In this document: one piece after another, positions 12,324 through 26,700 of the stretch
How the letters are laid out: each line of letters opens with the position of its first letter
Numbering within the stretch: the stretch's first letter is position 1
Source of the DNA: Amborella trichopoda
Lineage: Eukaryota; Streptophyta; Magnoliopsida; Amborellales; Amborellaceae
Length of the DNA stretch: 64,000 nucleotides
Direction: 5' to 3'
Assembly: GCF_000471905.2 (NCBI RefSeq)
Contig: NW_006499728.1
Coordinates: forward strand, 478,071-542,070
Position numbers and translations under genes: made by a program
The notes under the pieces: generated by a model
Database searches by the model: none
Told to the model about the DNA's origin: nothing
Seen by the model: only the letters and a program-made list of their open reading frames with translations

Positions 12324-12893
12324 TATTTCTTTTTTTTTTTTGAGACATCTTATAATTTTTGGATTAGCTTTTTATTGTATTGTAATTTGTAAAAATTGAG
12401 ATTGTTGATTCTAAATTATAAAGCTTCTTAGTTTTCTAATGAATTGGTTTTATATATTAGCATAGATATAGATGAGAGCATTATTTAAAAAAACTGACCA
12501 GATCAACCGGTTTGGTCCAGATTGGCTATCTGGTGATCTGAAATGGTAAATGCGACTAATTCTCTTGTGTGAAAAATAAATAATAATTCTAATTTTATGA
12601 AATAGCAAAAATAATTAGAAGAAGAACAAGATTTTCGAAGACTGAGATTTAAATGGTACTTCAAATTTATCGACACGGTTTCAATGAGTCCATGAACTCA
12701 ATGCGGGCCCCTTAATAATTTTTTTTTTAAATAGAATTAAACTTTTAAAAAATATATAATCTTTAACATGTAGATTATTAATCTGTAAAAATAAATAAAT
12801 TTTAAAAACTAAAAATGATATTTTTTAAAAAAAATATGTAAATGGGTGATTTTACCTGATTTTACTTTTTTTTTTGGAGGACTATTAATTATG

Positions 12894-12973
12894 GTGTAGA
12901 TCTACACTTTTTTTTTTTTTTTTGGTGGATAGTGTAGATCTCCAAGCCCGCATAGTAACAGGTGCGGGCTTGG
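12894..12973. repeat. Palindrome followed by GC-rich hairpin
   Basis: GTGTAGATCTACAC at 12894-12907 is a perfect palindrome. After a T run, CCAAGCCCGCA (12942-12952) pairs perfectly with TGCGGGCTTGG (12963-12973) across a 10-base loop. It is probably the remains of a transposon end. Confidence 0.6.
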
Positions 12974-14478
12974 ACGCACCAAAGAATTAAAAGAATCCAA
13001 TATAAACATGGAGATAAAATAATCCTACTAGTAAGTCAACTACGTGAGCGAGCGAATGTAAATTTTGTAAACATAAAAAAACACAATGTTAGAGAGCGAA
13101 TGCAAATTTTGTAAACATAAAAAAAAACATTTTAAACAAATGGAAACAATTACAAGGCAAAGAAAAGAAAATCTTTCATGGTAAAATACATAAGAAAAAT
13201 ATTTGGCCTAAAAATAAAACCCAAATCCTTAAAATCTAACCCATTCAAAAAAACCCAAATCCTTTAAGCTTAAACAAAGTATGAAAATATTTTGGAAATA
13301 TATGTGTTGAGTAGCTTCGGTGATATTTGATACTTGGACAGATTTTTCAAAGACGAATCCCAACGTTTTAAAAAAGTACGAAAATATATCTCTTGAATAG
13401 GTTTGGTGGGATTTGATACTTGGACAATGCAGATCAGATTTTTCATCTTTGAAAAATATTAAGACAGCAAAGGATGCTACGTGTAAAGGATCTCCAAGAT
13501 CTTTGCATACAACTAAGAGATATTCACAATGAATACTGTAAATGCTCGCTTGCTCTCTCTCTCTCCAAAACCAGCTAAGCTTTCCCAACATTTTTAGCTA
13601 TGATGCCCTGGCCAAACCCCAACAATAAGGCCCGGTCAGGATGGGCTTTTAATAAATGCATGAAAGATTTAATTTTAAAAGCTTTAGGAAAAATTTCAGG
13701 GCAGGCATGGCCCAAAATGCACCAGGCCTCCCAAAGCTCCGCCTGAACCTAGCTCCCACTGCGCCTGTTCCAGTCCGTTAACACTCCTAACTCTCTAGCC
13801 ATTAGATGTGAAATACGAGCAGCACAGGGTATAAATGTTAGCTGCTCTGAAGTCTAAGAAGACGTTCCAACCATCCATTTTATACGTGATGGCTTAACGT
13901 GTTTGGACATTTTGTGTATGAAAGGTGACTGATGATCCCTTTTACATATACGGTAGTATACACTATTGTTTTTTAAAATTTTACACTGGCAACAGACTTT
14001 GTCAAACGGGTATCCTACAATTGAATGATGAACACCTGAAATTGTCTCTCCTACTTTCAAGTAAACGACTCAATTTTACAAAAGGTAAGCATCATATGGG
14101 TCCTCATATGCATATAGGTTATATGTATCAACATCCATTTGATCTTTGACTCAGATGGTTGGCAGTGAGTCGATAACAACATCAACTTGACAACAATTAC
14201 CAACACTTATATGCAACATTTTTATCAGCTCGCCGTCTGCCATCCAACAAGCAAGCTTTTACAGAAGTCAAACAAATAAATTTTTATTCAATGACAATAT
14301 TGTAATGTTCATTGTATCAAGATTTCTCATGTACTAAGAAATTCCCTTGGCCTTAATGGTCCAAGTCGGCAGAGCCACAACATGACATCAATGGTTCCAT
14401 CCTACCCTATGTTCTACATTGATTAACAATGTGTACACCCCAGTTCCGATGCTTCTACATTATCATTTGTCGAAATTG

Positions 14479-14480
<2 letters not shown>

Positions 14481-14521
<41 letters not shown>
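14481..14521. repeat. (TC)n microsatellite
   Basis: About 20 uninterrupted TC units lie roughly 230 bp beyond the PHOT2 stop codon, outside the coding region. Confidence 0.95.
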
Positions 14522-14526
<5 letters not shown>

Positions 14527-14753
14527 CCCTTGTGATTGAATATTCTTTTAGTACACCAGGTTATCACGAAATCATGCATATTTCAATACAATAGCAAGAT
14601 GAATATGATACAAGCCACTTCCTTAAAGAAAATTCATTTACAGTCATCGATGTACAAGAGACGGAAACTCTTATTTGGATTAGTGTACATAGGAATATAA
14701 TGGAATTTATTTTATGAGAGCATCTTGTACCAATGAATCACCAAGAGCAGAGA

Positions 14754-17700
14754 TCAAAACACAGCTGCTTCCTTGTCATCCCACTGTACATCCAAATTTT
14801 TGTTCTCTGATTCCTTACCAATTAATTCAAGAGGAACATCCAGTTGTGGTGGTTTCTACAATTAATCAAAGCTAGAAGGTGAGAAGTTGCAGTCAAACTA
14901 AAAATATAAGGTAGTCTACATTCTACCCTATTCCAAATGTGACAGGAGCCATAGTTGCAACAGTAATCATAGTTTAAAACATATAATTATGGGAATGACT
15001 TTTATAAACCAACAAGCTTAGAGCTCCAGTATAAGTTGAGGTCCAAAATGCATAGCTAGAGGGATTTTTTTTGGGCTCAAAATTTGAGTAACATCTTTGA
15101 TTTGAGAAATAAACAAATTTTCAAAAAAATTTAATTTGAGCTCTTGAAGGCTAGATTTACCATCCATCAAATATGCGTTCACTGAAAATAGCAGGCTCAT
15201 TTTTTATTTTGACCGACCAGATAAGATCTACATGTGGGCAAACTTTGAGGTCGAATAGACCTCTAATTTTCAAAGTAGCTTGTGGCTGAGACAATCGTTT
15301 TTACTATATCATATTATAGTCCAGTTGAAACACTTGAGAACTGGTGATTCTCGCTCTCTCTCTAAGTGGAAGATAGTTGACTATACTCGTGACCACCTCT
15401 ACTTGTGTGACAAACATCAGTTACTCATTTTCTTTTTTCTTGTAACATATGAGTCAGTTTGCTTGTCTATATGCAGCGCTTGTTTTAGTTACTTTCTTTC
15501 TCTAGCATATATTAAGTATAGTGGTTTCTGTTCTAATTGATTCTTAGGTATAGTGGCTTCCGTTCTAATTGACTATTAAGTATATAAGTCAGTTTGCTTG
15601 TCTATATGCAGCACTTGTTTTAGTTACTTTCTTTCTCTAGCATATATTAAGTATAGTGGTTTCCGTTCTAATTGACTCTTACAGCAATTTGTCTTTTAAA
15701 TGGTTTTTATCTTAATGGATCCTTGACTCAAGGGAAATGCATCATCTTCAAATGACCAGTTCTCTACTAAGATTCCATCTCCTACAGTGAATAGCAATTT
15801 TGTCTAAGCTAAAACAGAAAATGATAAACCAAAAATAATGGCATAAAAATCATGTTGGCTAATTTTATCTTGTCCTTTTTTATAGTAGTAATGATGGAAA
15901 AATAGGAGATAAGTACCATGCAGCGTATAAGAGGCCAGTTAATTCCACAAAAGAATGCATGTTGCTTGATTTCACTGGCACCTCTGCTTGATCCCAAGCG
16001 ATTAGCTGGATCTCTGTGCAGTAATCCATGGATTAATTGCCTACCTGTAAGACTCACCTGAAGAATAAAAAAAACAACACAAAAGAGTCATTCTTAGGGC
16101 TTTAGCTACTTTATTAATTGAAGAAAATGTAAGAACTACATAAACATTAAATACAACCTATGTTACAAAGACATGGCTACGGGTGTCAGCTCTAATAGGG
16201 ATACGAATCTCAAAAAAGTCAACCTTAAAATTGGCCTTTCAGACACAATACCTCCATACATCATTTAAAGAAGGGGGTTCTGGGATTTTAAGTGGGATTA
16301 GGTATTTTCATGGTGACATTGAACAAAAAAGCTCGAGTGTAAGTGTTTAAGTTTCAAAACATCAGGCACATGTGTCATGTTAATGGTGTCTCGGCATATG
16401 CTGAAAATCAAGCACACAAGTGTTCAAGTTAGAATACAACTGATTATATTCTTAGAAGCACTTGCTATCATGTAAATCCATGGGTATGTAGTTTCGGACC
16501 TTGTATCTGTGGGCCACTAATGTACAATCAAACAAATGTAATAGTATGTTTGCTAGTTGGGAACTCTCGTCCAAGGATGTCTTTCAACACCACCTATAAC
16601 TTGACAATGTATTTCAATACACACAATATGTCTTCTCAATGAATAAAGTGATCATTCTCTAAAACAATTTCACTGAGAGTCATGTGAAGTTGATGACCTA
16701 AATATTCATCTGTCAATAATACTTTGGATGTACAGTTTCCCTTCAACAATTATTCAGGTATTGATGGTGAAAGGACGATGATTCAAAAGGTTTCAGTTAC
16801 ATATGAAGTCGCAATGACCATTCTTCTAGCCCAACATAAATTACAAAAATACTGAATACAATTTTCTAGCGTCATGATTAATGATGTCAAAGTTAATTCC
16901 TCAGGTTGATCATATGCAAGATAAAAATAAATCATCTTGCTGTGCCTTGTAGTAACTAGTGTTAGTGCGCTTCCCATTTATGCTCTCGTGAGGTTTGGTT
17001 TGTGTCATATTGTCACATTGGACATAGTTTTGGTGACTCACCCAAAATTAATTGGCAACCTATCTCTCTTCAAATTAGGCCATCTTCATGATATGTCTTT
17101 AATTGCACCAGAAATGCATTGATTTTATTGAAAGAATAGTTCTCTTGATAATTTTCTTTAAATTGTCAATGGGCATTTTAAACATTAAGTTCCCCTAGTG
17201 TAATCATGCAGTGGAAACAACAGTTTTCCTTTGGAAAATGAAACATTCCAAAAGGCCTGTGTAACAGGTGCTTTGCATAGGGTGATTGGGAAGTTTAAAG
17301 TTGATCACCACCGTCCGGGTCCTTTGAGTTCAATACCAATGAACCAGCACGGACATTTCATAACAAAGATATTACCAATTCTAGCAGCAGTCCTGATAAT
17401 TGAGTCTCCAATACTTGATACATCCTAACTATTCTCTTATCTTTTTTTCCCCTTTTCTAGATATGAACCTTTTCTGTTTTAAAATGCCCTTGAGTGGACC
17501 GAATGATTATAAAAAGTGCTGATTGAACAAATCAAACATGATAAGAAAATACAAAAATGAAAGTGACAATGCAATTTGAAAAAAAAAAAAAAAAAACTCT
17601 TACTGGGATGCTACTAGGAAATGTAAGGTCCTTGTGCAGTATGTTAGCAAAAGTTTTTTGCCTGTTCTTTCCTCGAAAAGGCGTGCGACCATAGAGCATC

Positions 17701-20700
17701 TCGTACAGTAAAATACCTGCATTACAGAACCAATTAAGATTACAGGAGCCCTAATTAATGAAAAACTTATTATGGAGCATAAATACATTTTATAGGCTAA
17801 TGCACCAGGGAACATCGTTTTCTATGACATCTAGATATTGTGAACAAGTTTTCACAGCTTTGATGCATTTGTGATAAGAAGTTTAAAATCTCCTCTGGTT
17901 GGCCAATAAAAAATGAAAAATGGATATGTCCAATGCCATGGTTCTTTGAATCACTTGCATTCCTCTGAACTCCCCTATCAGGTCTAGTAACTTGAGAATA
18001 AGGTGGAGGAGTTGAAATGCTTCAAACCTCTATTTCTGTGACCATTCTCGGACCAGATTCTCAGATTTGTATAGATTAGTTACTAGATTGCATTTATTTC
18101 ATAAGGTGCAATAGCTACTGCTAACAACAAAAGACAAGCTACACATGGCTTATTGAGAGAATGTTTCAGTTCTACACTACATTATCTCGTTTTAAGGAAA
18201 TTTGTTGATCGTTTAACCAGGCTAAATGCAAACCATGCCGCAAACAAGAAGAGGCTATCTTGTTTGAGTCTATTGATATGTGAAATTCTTTCAGAAGAAT
18301 TCAGTCTCCATGAGAAGTACACTTGCGAATGCAATAGAATGGACATTTACTTCAACAAATAAAATTCGCTTTACAAGAAGATTACTTCACATATAATTGG
18401 GAGACAAGAATTGTCAGTGCAAGATCAGTCATGAGGCATATTGTAAAACTTTGTATACAATATAAAGATATTCTTACCCAAAGCCCACCAATCAATGGCA
18501 CTACTATGACCTGCTCCTGTTATAATTTCCTGTCAAGTGGAAGGTTACAAGAGATATTGAAATTAGAAATGATGATCTATGAAATGAAAGAGAAAAAAAT
18601 TTCTCAAGAGTCATGCAATATAAGAACTGTAATAAAATATGTTCTTTGTATAGTTCATCAAAAATCATAGAGAGAAAATTACGGGTTATGGCATGCCTTG
18701 GCTTATAGTCTTTCATGGTTTGAAAAGATAAATAGAAGGACTGTATTTTGGGACTTCCTAGAATTTAAAGCTTGAGGACTAAATCCAAGGACTGTATTTT
18801 GGGACTACTCCGGGAACTCCCACTCACCATACTCACTTAGCCACCGAATACAGAGAAAGTACTGACCTTAAGTTCAGATAGTCATTGGCTTGAACCTCCC
18901 TCTATGTGGGCTTGAGACCCTAGAAGGATCCTGAAACTGTACAATGGCACATAGTGCTGGTTTTTCACTCTAACTTGTCTTTTGTGCTGCTGTTTTGATT
19001 GTTTTAGAAAATGGGGAACTTGTACAAGCTGGTTCGTGACAATCGTACATCAAATTACAATGAAATTTCGAGTACCAGTCTAGTTGATGTATAAACTTTC
19101 AGCTCAAAACTTTTTGTAATTTATAATATATTGATGTATTTGTCATGGCTGCTACAGTGTAATTGCAACTCCCCAAAGTCTCCCTCCTCTAACTCTATCT
19201 AGCCCAACAGTTAGGACTGCACCTCAGTAAAGAACAACATCCAATTCTTCCTTGCAACCATAAAAGAACCAGTACAAGAAATGATAACTAAAGTATTCAA
19301 CTAGAAATGTGATGCATTACCAACTTCAGATTGTTCATGCATTACAATTGCTTTTGAGAAATAAGACCAATATACTACGAAGATTCTAAAACTTATATTC
19401 CTAGAGTTCAAGGGAAATAAACTTTCTTTTGATTTATAGTAAGAACAACAGGAAACATTTATATACAAAATATTTCACCACAGATTTCAGCATATCTTTA
19501 CACATATTAGAAAATAATTATATTGCATGAAGTCCCTCACATTCATTATGTCCATTATGCATGCCATATCAGCACAGTAATGCAAGAGGGGACAAACAAG
19601 GGTGTTGAGTCCAATAGAGGCAAGTTGTACAGGTGTCATTTTGGGTTGAGCTGAAACTTGAGAAAGACTGCTAGTCATCGTTTAGCATGATTCAAAGTTT
19701 TAAACTAGATTACGTCTGTTGACAATCTTGTCCCAATGAATGGCGACCAACGGCATACAATAACACTAAAAAACTTATATTCGAGCCCGAGAAAGGTCTA
19801 AATTCCAGCAGAAGATACTGTATTACTAAAGAGAAATATAAGAAAACAAAAAATTCATAATTAAACTAATGGCAAGTACAATAGAATTATAGAATTACAA
19901 AGAGGGGAAAAGGACAAAACAATAATCCCAAACCAAAGAATGCTATCATATGACAAATTACGGTTACAACAAACAACAAGAAGTAACACAAATACAACAT
20001 TTTCCTCAACGGTCCTCATTGAGTATCTCCCTGTTTATTTTTCAAATCTATCAAACCCTACTGAAACTTGTGCAGGCAAGAGATTCACATTTCCCATATA
20101 AGATTTAACTGTTTCTATATAGCAGAATCAGGTAACCATAAAGTTACAAAAAAGTCACAATAGATTCACAACAAATATCCCTTCCAAAAAGCATTAAAGT
20201 TCTTGAAATGTGTGATAAGTTAAGACATGACAGATCATGGTTAAGCGTGTCACATCTCAAAAACAATTTGTCGCACATGAACAAGAAGACCCAATATACC
20301 GGAGCAATATACTCTTCTGTTCCCACAAATGAATTTGATTGTGAAGTTGGTTCTGCAAAAAATAATGGTGGTTCACGTTTTGAATTTCGCTTCTTTGTAC
20401 GCAATGCCATTTTTATAATCTGCACAAAGAACATAAAGGAAGTATTATTATGCAATGGAAAAGTGAGAATGATGTAAAAGACAAAATTATGAGCTAAGAA
20501 ATATTGCAGGAAGAAGTTAACAAAGTAACCAAACAAGGCTCCACTTAAGATTGCATGTCTAGACACCCCAATTCTCATGAATAAAATTGACTTCAATCAA
20601 ACCTACATAAAGGATGTAACAGCTACATCTTATAAAAGACAAATCGTTTGTATTTCAGTTTCCTTTTACTTATACATTTATTTTAGCCAAAACCCCAAAA

Positions 20701-23700
20701 TCAATAAAACCCTGTCAGACCATGGTGGTTCCCAAGTTACTTGTGCAATAGGATAACACCTCAAAGCAAGGTCTTGAGGCTTTCTTACAGAAAGCCCTCA
20801 ATCCATATTCCCACGTGCCCATTTTCGTGGTATATTAATCATTCTGCACATTCATGATTTCTTTGTAATCAGCATGCATAATTATGTCTCAAAAGGTTGT
20901 AATGTTCCTCTTGTTAATGTATTTCCCGACTTTGGAAAATATATGATACAGACATGAATGGTAAAAATCCTACATGATAGAGACTCTTTCTAGAGAGTGG
21001 GGTTTGTATAAGGCTCAGGCCCTACACAATCAAAGTAAGGCGCACCTTGAAATAGTGTCAATATATGTTATTTCAGTATTGGAAATCTTTATGATGGCCT
21101 GATGATTTATTTTTATCTTTAGTTATAAAATTTAAAGCTTCAAAAGTAGTGTAGATCGAGCAGATCTATAAACACTTAATCTTGAAAATTGACTGTCCAA
21201 AAATGCATTACAAGATGCACTATTTTCAAGACTTGAAATCCAATTTTTCTCATGTCCATACATCTTGGGGTCAAGATGATCAATCTGAGGATTTTGGGCA
21301 TCAAAACAACCTCTTCTAGTGAATTTTAGAGGTCCAACTTAATTTGATTGTTTAGGGCCTCACCCTTATATAAACTCTTTCCCTTTCTAAAATATAAACT
21401 ATTCTTTAAGTTTACTTGCAAGCAGCTTTTATTATATAAGGTGGAACTCACACAGTAACAAGAAATGATGATGTATACTTTATGGACAATCATTATTCCT
21501 TGAAACTTTATTAGGTAAAAAGTAAATATAACATGGGAGAGGATATTGTTGATAATGATTCTAGCAAGGGTGATGATAGTTGTTACAGCGGGATTCAATT
21601 TTGGGAAGCCACATGAGAAACAAACATGGGAAAGACTGCCGTAAACATAAACTTTCAATGGATATTTATACAGGTTGAGGGAAAATACGTTTCAAGTAAC
21701 AATAATTTAGATGGTTGGGAACATTCATATGGTATAAATGCCTTTCTAACGCCACATCTACAAGGAAAGATACTGACATTTTATTTTTTTTGGTAAATAT
21801 ACTCATGATAATTTCCAATTATAGAGTTGGAGTTGGGACTAGGAGGAGATTCTAGATTTAGAGCCATTTTGTTTCTTATTCACCACATTTTTTAACATTT
21901 CAGTATTTTACGGATGGCAAAGTCTACATCCTTTTTCTGATGGAAATGGGAAGAAACAGTCCTTGATCAACAGTACTGAGAATGCTGGAATAATATATGG
22001 AGTAGAAATGTTAGTCCTTTCAGTGCGCTCAGGTTGTTCATTGAATAATTAATTAATAACATTTTAGTTGTTGCTTCTTTCGACACCTCAACAAAAATGA
22101 AGGTGATACCTTATATAGACAACAGTTTTGCGTAAGATTCCTAAATAAACATGGGAAGGGACACATAAATTTTAAGCATTTAAAATCAGTTTGTCTGCTA
22201 AAAGCTTTGGAAGAAAAGGAAAAAAGGTGAAAACATACCTGTGGCTTACAAGATGCCAGAAAAGATAGATCAAAATCTGTCAGTACAACATGTCCATCCC
22301 TTTGAAGCATAATGTTTTCAGGCTTGAGGTCTCGATATATCACTCCTGAAATGGCAACAAGAACCAATAGAGCAATTACAAAAGCCAAAAGACTGTATGC
22401 TCCTGGGGAGCAGTATCGTGCACTCACTCCTTCAGGTAAAAACCTATATAGGAGTGCTTTTAGGACCCCAACATTTGAGGATTTAACCTCTACAACATAG
22501 CAACATACCCCCATAAAATGAAAATAAAAATCATATACACTCTATATATGCCTAAGAAAGAATAATGCCTTGAGATTGAACAATGATCATCCAAGTTTTG
22601 AACAGTCGGACCTACGTGTTTAGGAACACATAACCCCCACCCCCCCCCCCACCCCCCCTCCACTTCTTTTTTCTTAAACTACTCATCTGGTCATTCTAAA
22701 GTGGATCCCAAATTTTTAGGCCAAAGAAATCCGCTTAAGTACCATTGGGAGTAAGTGTACAGTTGTTCCAGCAGGAGTATGCTATGAACGCTCTTTAAAG
22801 AATGGTGAACTCTAGTAATACAACTTTGCACTTTAGGACACACACATATGTACAAACACGTGTGAGGACACACATACAGAATAGTCAAGAACCGAATATG
22901 AAGACTAGAGTTCATCAAAGTGTCCCTTATGCAACTAATAGATTCCACTGCTTATCTGCAGGAAGACAATTAATTTTGAATTTTAATATTTCCATTCATT
23001 TTGTTTTGATGTTCCAATATTCGTTCAATTCCCCCACCTAATTTAGACATATTTTATCCATCAGAAGAAGTTTCATCTTAAAGAAGTTTCATCTTATAAA
23101 AAGTTTAAATCAAATTAATCTCTGGTTACAATGAGAAAAGTCAAATGTACCTTGTCTTTATTATCAATCATGTCCTATGTACTCACGCAACATCAAGGAT
23201 CTCAACAACAGAGCACTTCTAATGTTTTTAAAATACAAATACCATACTGCATGAGTGTAAGGGATGCAAGTCAAAAACAGGCAGCAAAATTATTAATCCA
23301 CAAATAAGAGAAAAAGTATTTACTACTAAAAATAGGACCACCTCATTTGGGGAAAGAAAAAAAATACAATGAAAGATTTTTCATGAGGACGCAATCAAAT
23401 TTGCAGCATGACAGTAAGAGATTGATTTCTTCATGAGTCAATATGTTACGAGTAATAAACAAAAGATAATTTCATGGCACAGATTTAGTTGAAAAGTTAG
23501 GAAGAGATACTAACATACCCAAGCAATGAAGATATTCCAAGCCAACTACAACCTCTGCTGCATAAAACCTGTACATGGATACATCTATACTCAAAAAAAA
23601 CCATAGTTGACACTAGGAACAAGTTTTCTTTATACGTTACAGCTTCATGGAAAATGAGGCGTGCTTCACTGTTTTGAACATATCACTAGTCCAAGAAAGT

Positions 23701-26700
23701 CATATTAACAAGAGAGTACGTTTACTAGTGTATTACAAGCTGATTCGAAAGGCTTTTATTGGGCCATAACCTAAATCTTCCAAATAGAAGAATATGTTGG
23801 CTTTAGCAAGCAAAGGTTGTGGTATTCACCATGTGGCCAAGAGGTAAAGAGTGCTTCATATCAATGATCAAATTTCATGCTTGAAGCCATAGCTTAAGAG
23901 AAAAGCTACCGATAGTTTCACTGAAATATATATAATTTGGGAAGCTTGAAAAACCAATAACAGATTGCAGTTACCATTAATTGGTAAGCTAGCTATCTGC
24001 AACATTTGGCTGAACCTTTGGAGTTCGGATTACATACAAAGAAAAGAAAACACATGTTATGGAAACTTTTGAAAAGTACCTTACAGATTCTTCTTTCAAA
24101 ATCTTCATAGGCTGCTTATCAAGCATTGCAAATAGCTCACCACCAGGGCAAAAGTCTGTTATTAAACATACATGTGTTGCAGTCTGGACATAGAAAAAAG
24201 CATTTTAAAGGATAATATAGAGTGGGTATATTAATGATTGCTAAGGCTCCCAATGAAAAGGGAAAAAGAATATGCTGATATAGGAATCTCAACAATTAGA
24301 AACATAAAAATGTAAAACACAAAACTTTGGCATAATCAATGATAAACCAAAAAACCAATGAACGAATCACGTGAGGGTAGCCATACAAAGCTGACAATCA
24401 GGAAGCAAGCCAAGGTTGCTGTGCACTTGCATTTGGATTAGCACCAGCAATTCCTTTGTATGAATACAACCTCAGAAACACAAAGAGAGATTGAATTGAC
24501 ATGCACCAAAAAACATTAGGAGATCCAAAATATAAATGTCATTAACGGTCCAACAAGTACCAAGAAAGTATATGGAGCAAATAAATGCCTTTAGAAGTCA
24601 CAAAGTTGTCCACTATCATTAACAATGGGTAGTGTGATTGACATATAATGAACTCCAATTATGGATTGAGCATGGAGTTCATAATATTTGTTCTAAATCA
24701 ACCAGGCTAGCAGTATGAAGTTTCACATTGCAAGCCACTCTACTAAATATGTTTCAATATCAGAAAATGGATTTAAGAAGTAAGAAGAACGTGGTAGTTA
24801 TTATGTGTTGTATTTAGTTTTCTCCGATACACCATCAATGTTATAAACAAATGAATGATCAACTAATACACAAGTTTAATATCTATCCTAATATAATCAC
24901 TAAATAATGCAATGAAACTTCAGTAAGAAATAAGCCAACCTCAAATGAGGTGTACAGTGTTGGAAGGAATGGATGATCCAATAGTGACATTATCTCCCTT
25001 TCCATGCATGCTCGATGGACCTGCTTAAATGGAAACTTCTAGTTTTAAAGGCATACAAGTGATTTTTACACTTCCCATCTTTCCAGAAGACAATAGTACT
25101 AATAATAAATACTATAGAACAATGCATAATTTGAAGAGCACTTTCCACAAAACAATACAATAAAACAAAACATAATTTATAAGTCAAATTTCATAAGGCG
25201 AAAATAAAACTATGAGAAGATGTCAATTTTGCCAGATGATGTTTAAGCCTTCTTATGACAAAATGTAAAAATAACTATTTTAGAAGTATGAAAATTTTCC
25301 AAGTGAGAAGGGGGACACTCAAGAACTTGGGAGGACCTTATTCTCTAGACTTTTTTAAAGGAAAACATTTTATACAAATGCGAGGCTCTAAATAATCAAA
25401 TTAGGGTGAACCTTAAAAATTTCACTAGAAGAGATCATCAAGATGCATGGACATGAGAAAAAAATGGATTTCAAGTTTTGGAAATAGTGCATCTTGTAAT
25501 GCATTTTTGGATCATCAACTTTCAAGATTTTCAAGTTTTCATAGATCTGCTCGATCTACATTATTTTTGAAGATTTAAATTTTATAATTAGAGATGAAAA
25601 TATATTTTAAGGCCATCACAAAGATTTCTAGCATTGAAACCACATTTTTAGACATTATTTGGAGGTGCATTTTACTTTGATTGTTTAGAGCCTCAGCCTC
25701 AAACGAACCGACCCTTTTTAAATCATATTTATGTATCACCAGCTTTGTCTATGACATTATAACCAAAGAAGTTAATACTTTTGCGCATATTCATCATTGC
25801 AAAGCCATTTCCACAACAATTTTTAGAAGCATCTTAGTTGTGTTTCTAATGAATGTCGCCAGGAAATTCCTTTAAAGCTGCATATGCATGCACTATGATG
25901 GTTATCAGCTTATATTCTTGTTTTGCTGTTATTAGTTTCCCACTTCCATCATTGTTGAGCCACAAGCTACTCAAAAATCAAAACTGATGAGGACAAGGAT
26001 CACAATTCTGAAGACAAGGTATGGACAAGAATAAGGATATCTGTGCCAATGTCTGGAATCTCAAGGATTCAACTCAAATCTTGGTTACACTGGCCTTGTA
26101 TTGAAATGAATCTAGTAAGGCTCATGTTCATAATAATTTAGTGATAAGAATTGACTGAGTCCATGAAGCTAAGTTTGTGCACGTGGACTAATTTAAACAA
26201 AATTATGGTCTTTTTTACATTAAGTGGGAATTGGGGACTTTGAGTCACTCTAATCTCATTTGGCTATATTTTTTGTGATGTTAAGAGATTAAAATCCCCA
26301 AGTAATTGCATATTAACATCCATGATAAAGAACTTATGACCATTTCTAGGCTTTGAAGCTCCACAAACTTTAAATTTGAATATAAAAGCCAATAGGATTA
26401 TCCCTTCCCAAGATTTATGGTAGATTGGGTCAAATATTCCTGTTGTAAAGATTTTGGAGCTAAGCTTACTTTTTGCCTTAATCCATGTTATGGATAACTA
26501 TGCAAAGAACAGTTATTAGTGAGTTTTTTCTTAGTAGTAAATCTGTGTAATTTTTTATCAGTCTATTACTTTTTAAGGGTGAAATTCTGTGCTCTGTCAA
26601 TTATTGTACAAATCTTTTATGCTACAGATATATGGGTAAAAACTACAAATTTTGCAATTACTTATGTCACTGTAATGGTAATATGGACTTTCCTTTCACA

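Larger units (their letters stand above)
12324..14753. other. Intergenic spacer between RING gene and PHOT2 3' end
   Basis: AT-rich and without a recognisable gene. It includes the palindrome and hairpin at 12894-12973, imperfect small duplications around 13040-13125 and 13310-13440, GC-richer sequence at about 13600-13790 that resembles a worn hAT-type MITE, and a (TC)n array at 14481-14521. The last 200 bases include the probable 3' UTR of PHOT2. Confidence 0.55.

Noticed and set aside
12942-12973. Hairpin considered as a bacterial-type terminator
   Set aside because: The stem is followed by mixed sequence, not a T run, and the context is a eukaryotic nuclear genome.
13229-13591. 120-codon minus-strand frame
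   Set aside because: It is built on imperfect direct repeats in AT-rich spacer and has no recognised motif.
20208-20477. Plus-strand frame of 89 codons
   Set aside because: It is antisense to the PHOT2 kinase exon 20419-20300.
22239-22345. DFD instead of DFG in the kinase, as a sign of a dead kinase
   Set aside because: DFD is the normal form in plant AGC-VIII kinases including phototropins, and all catalytic residues are present.
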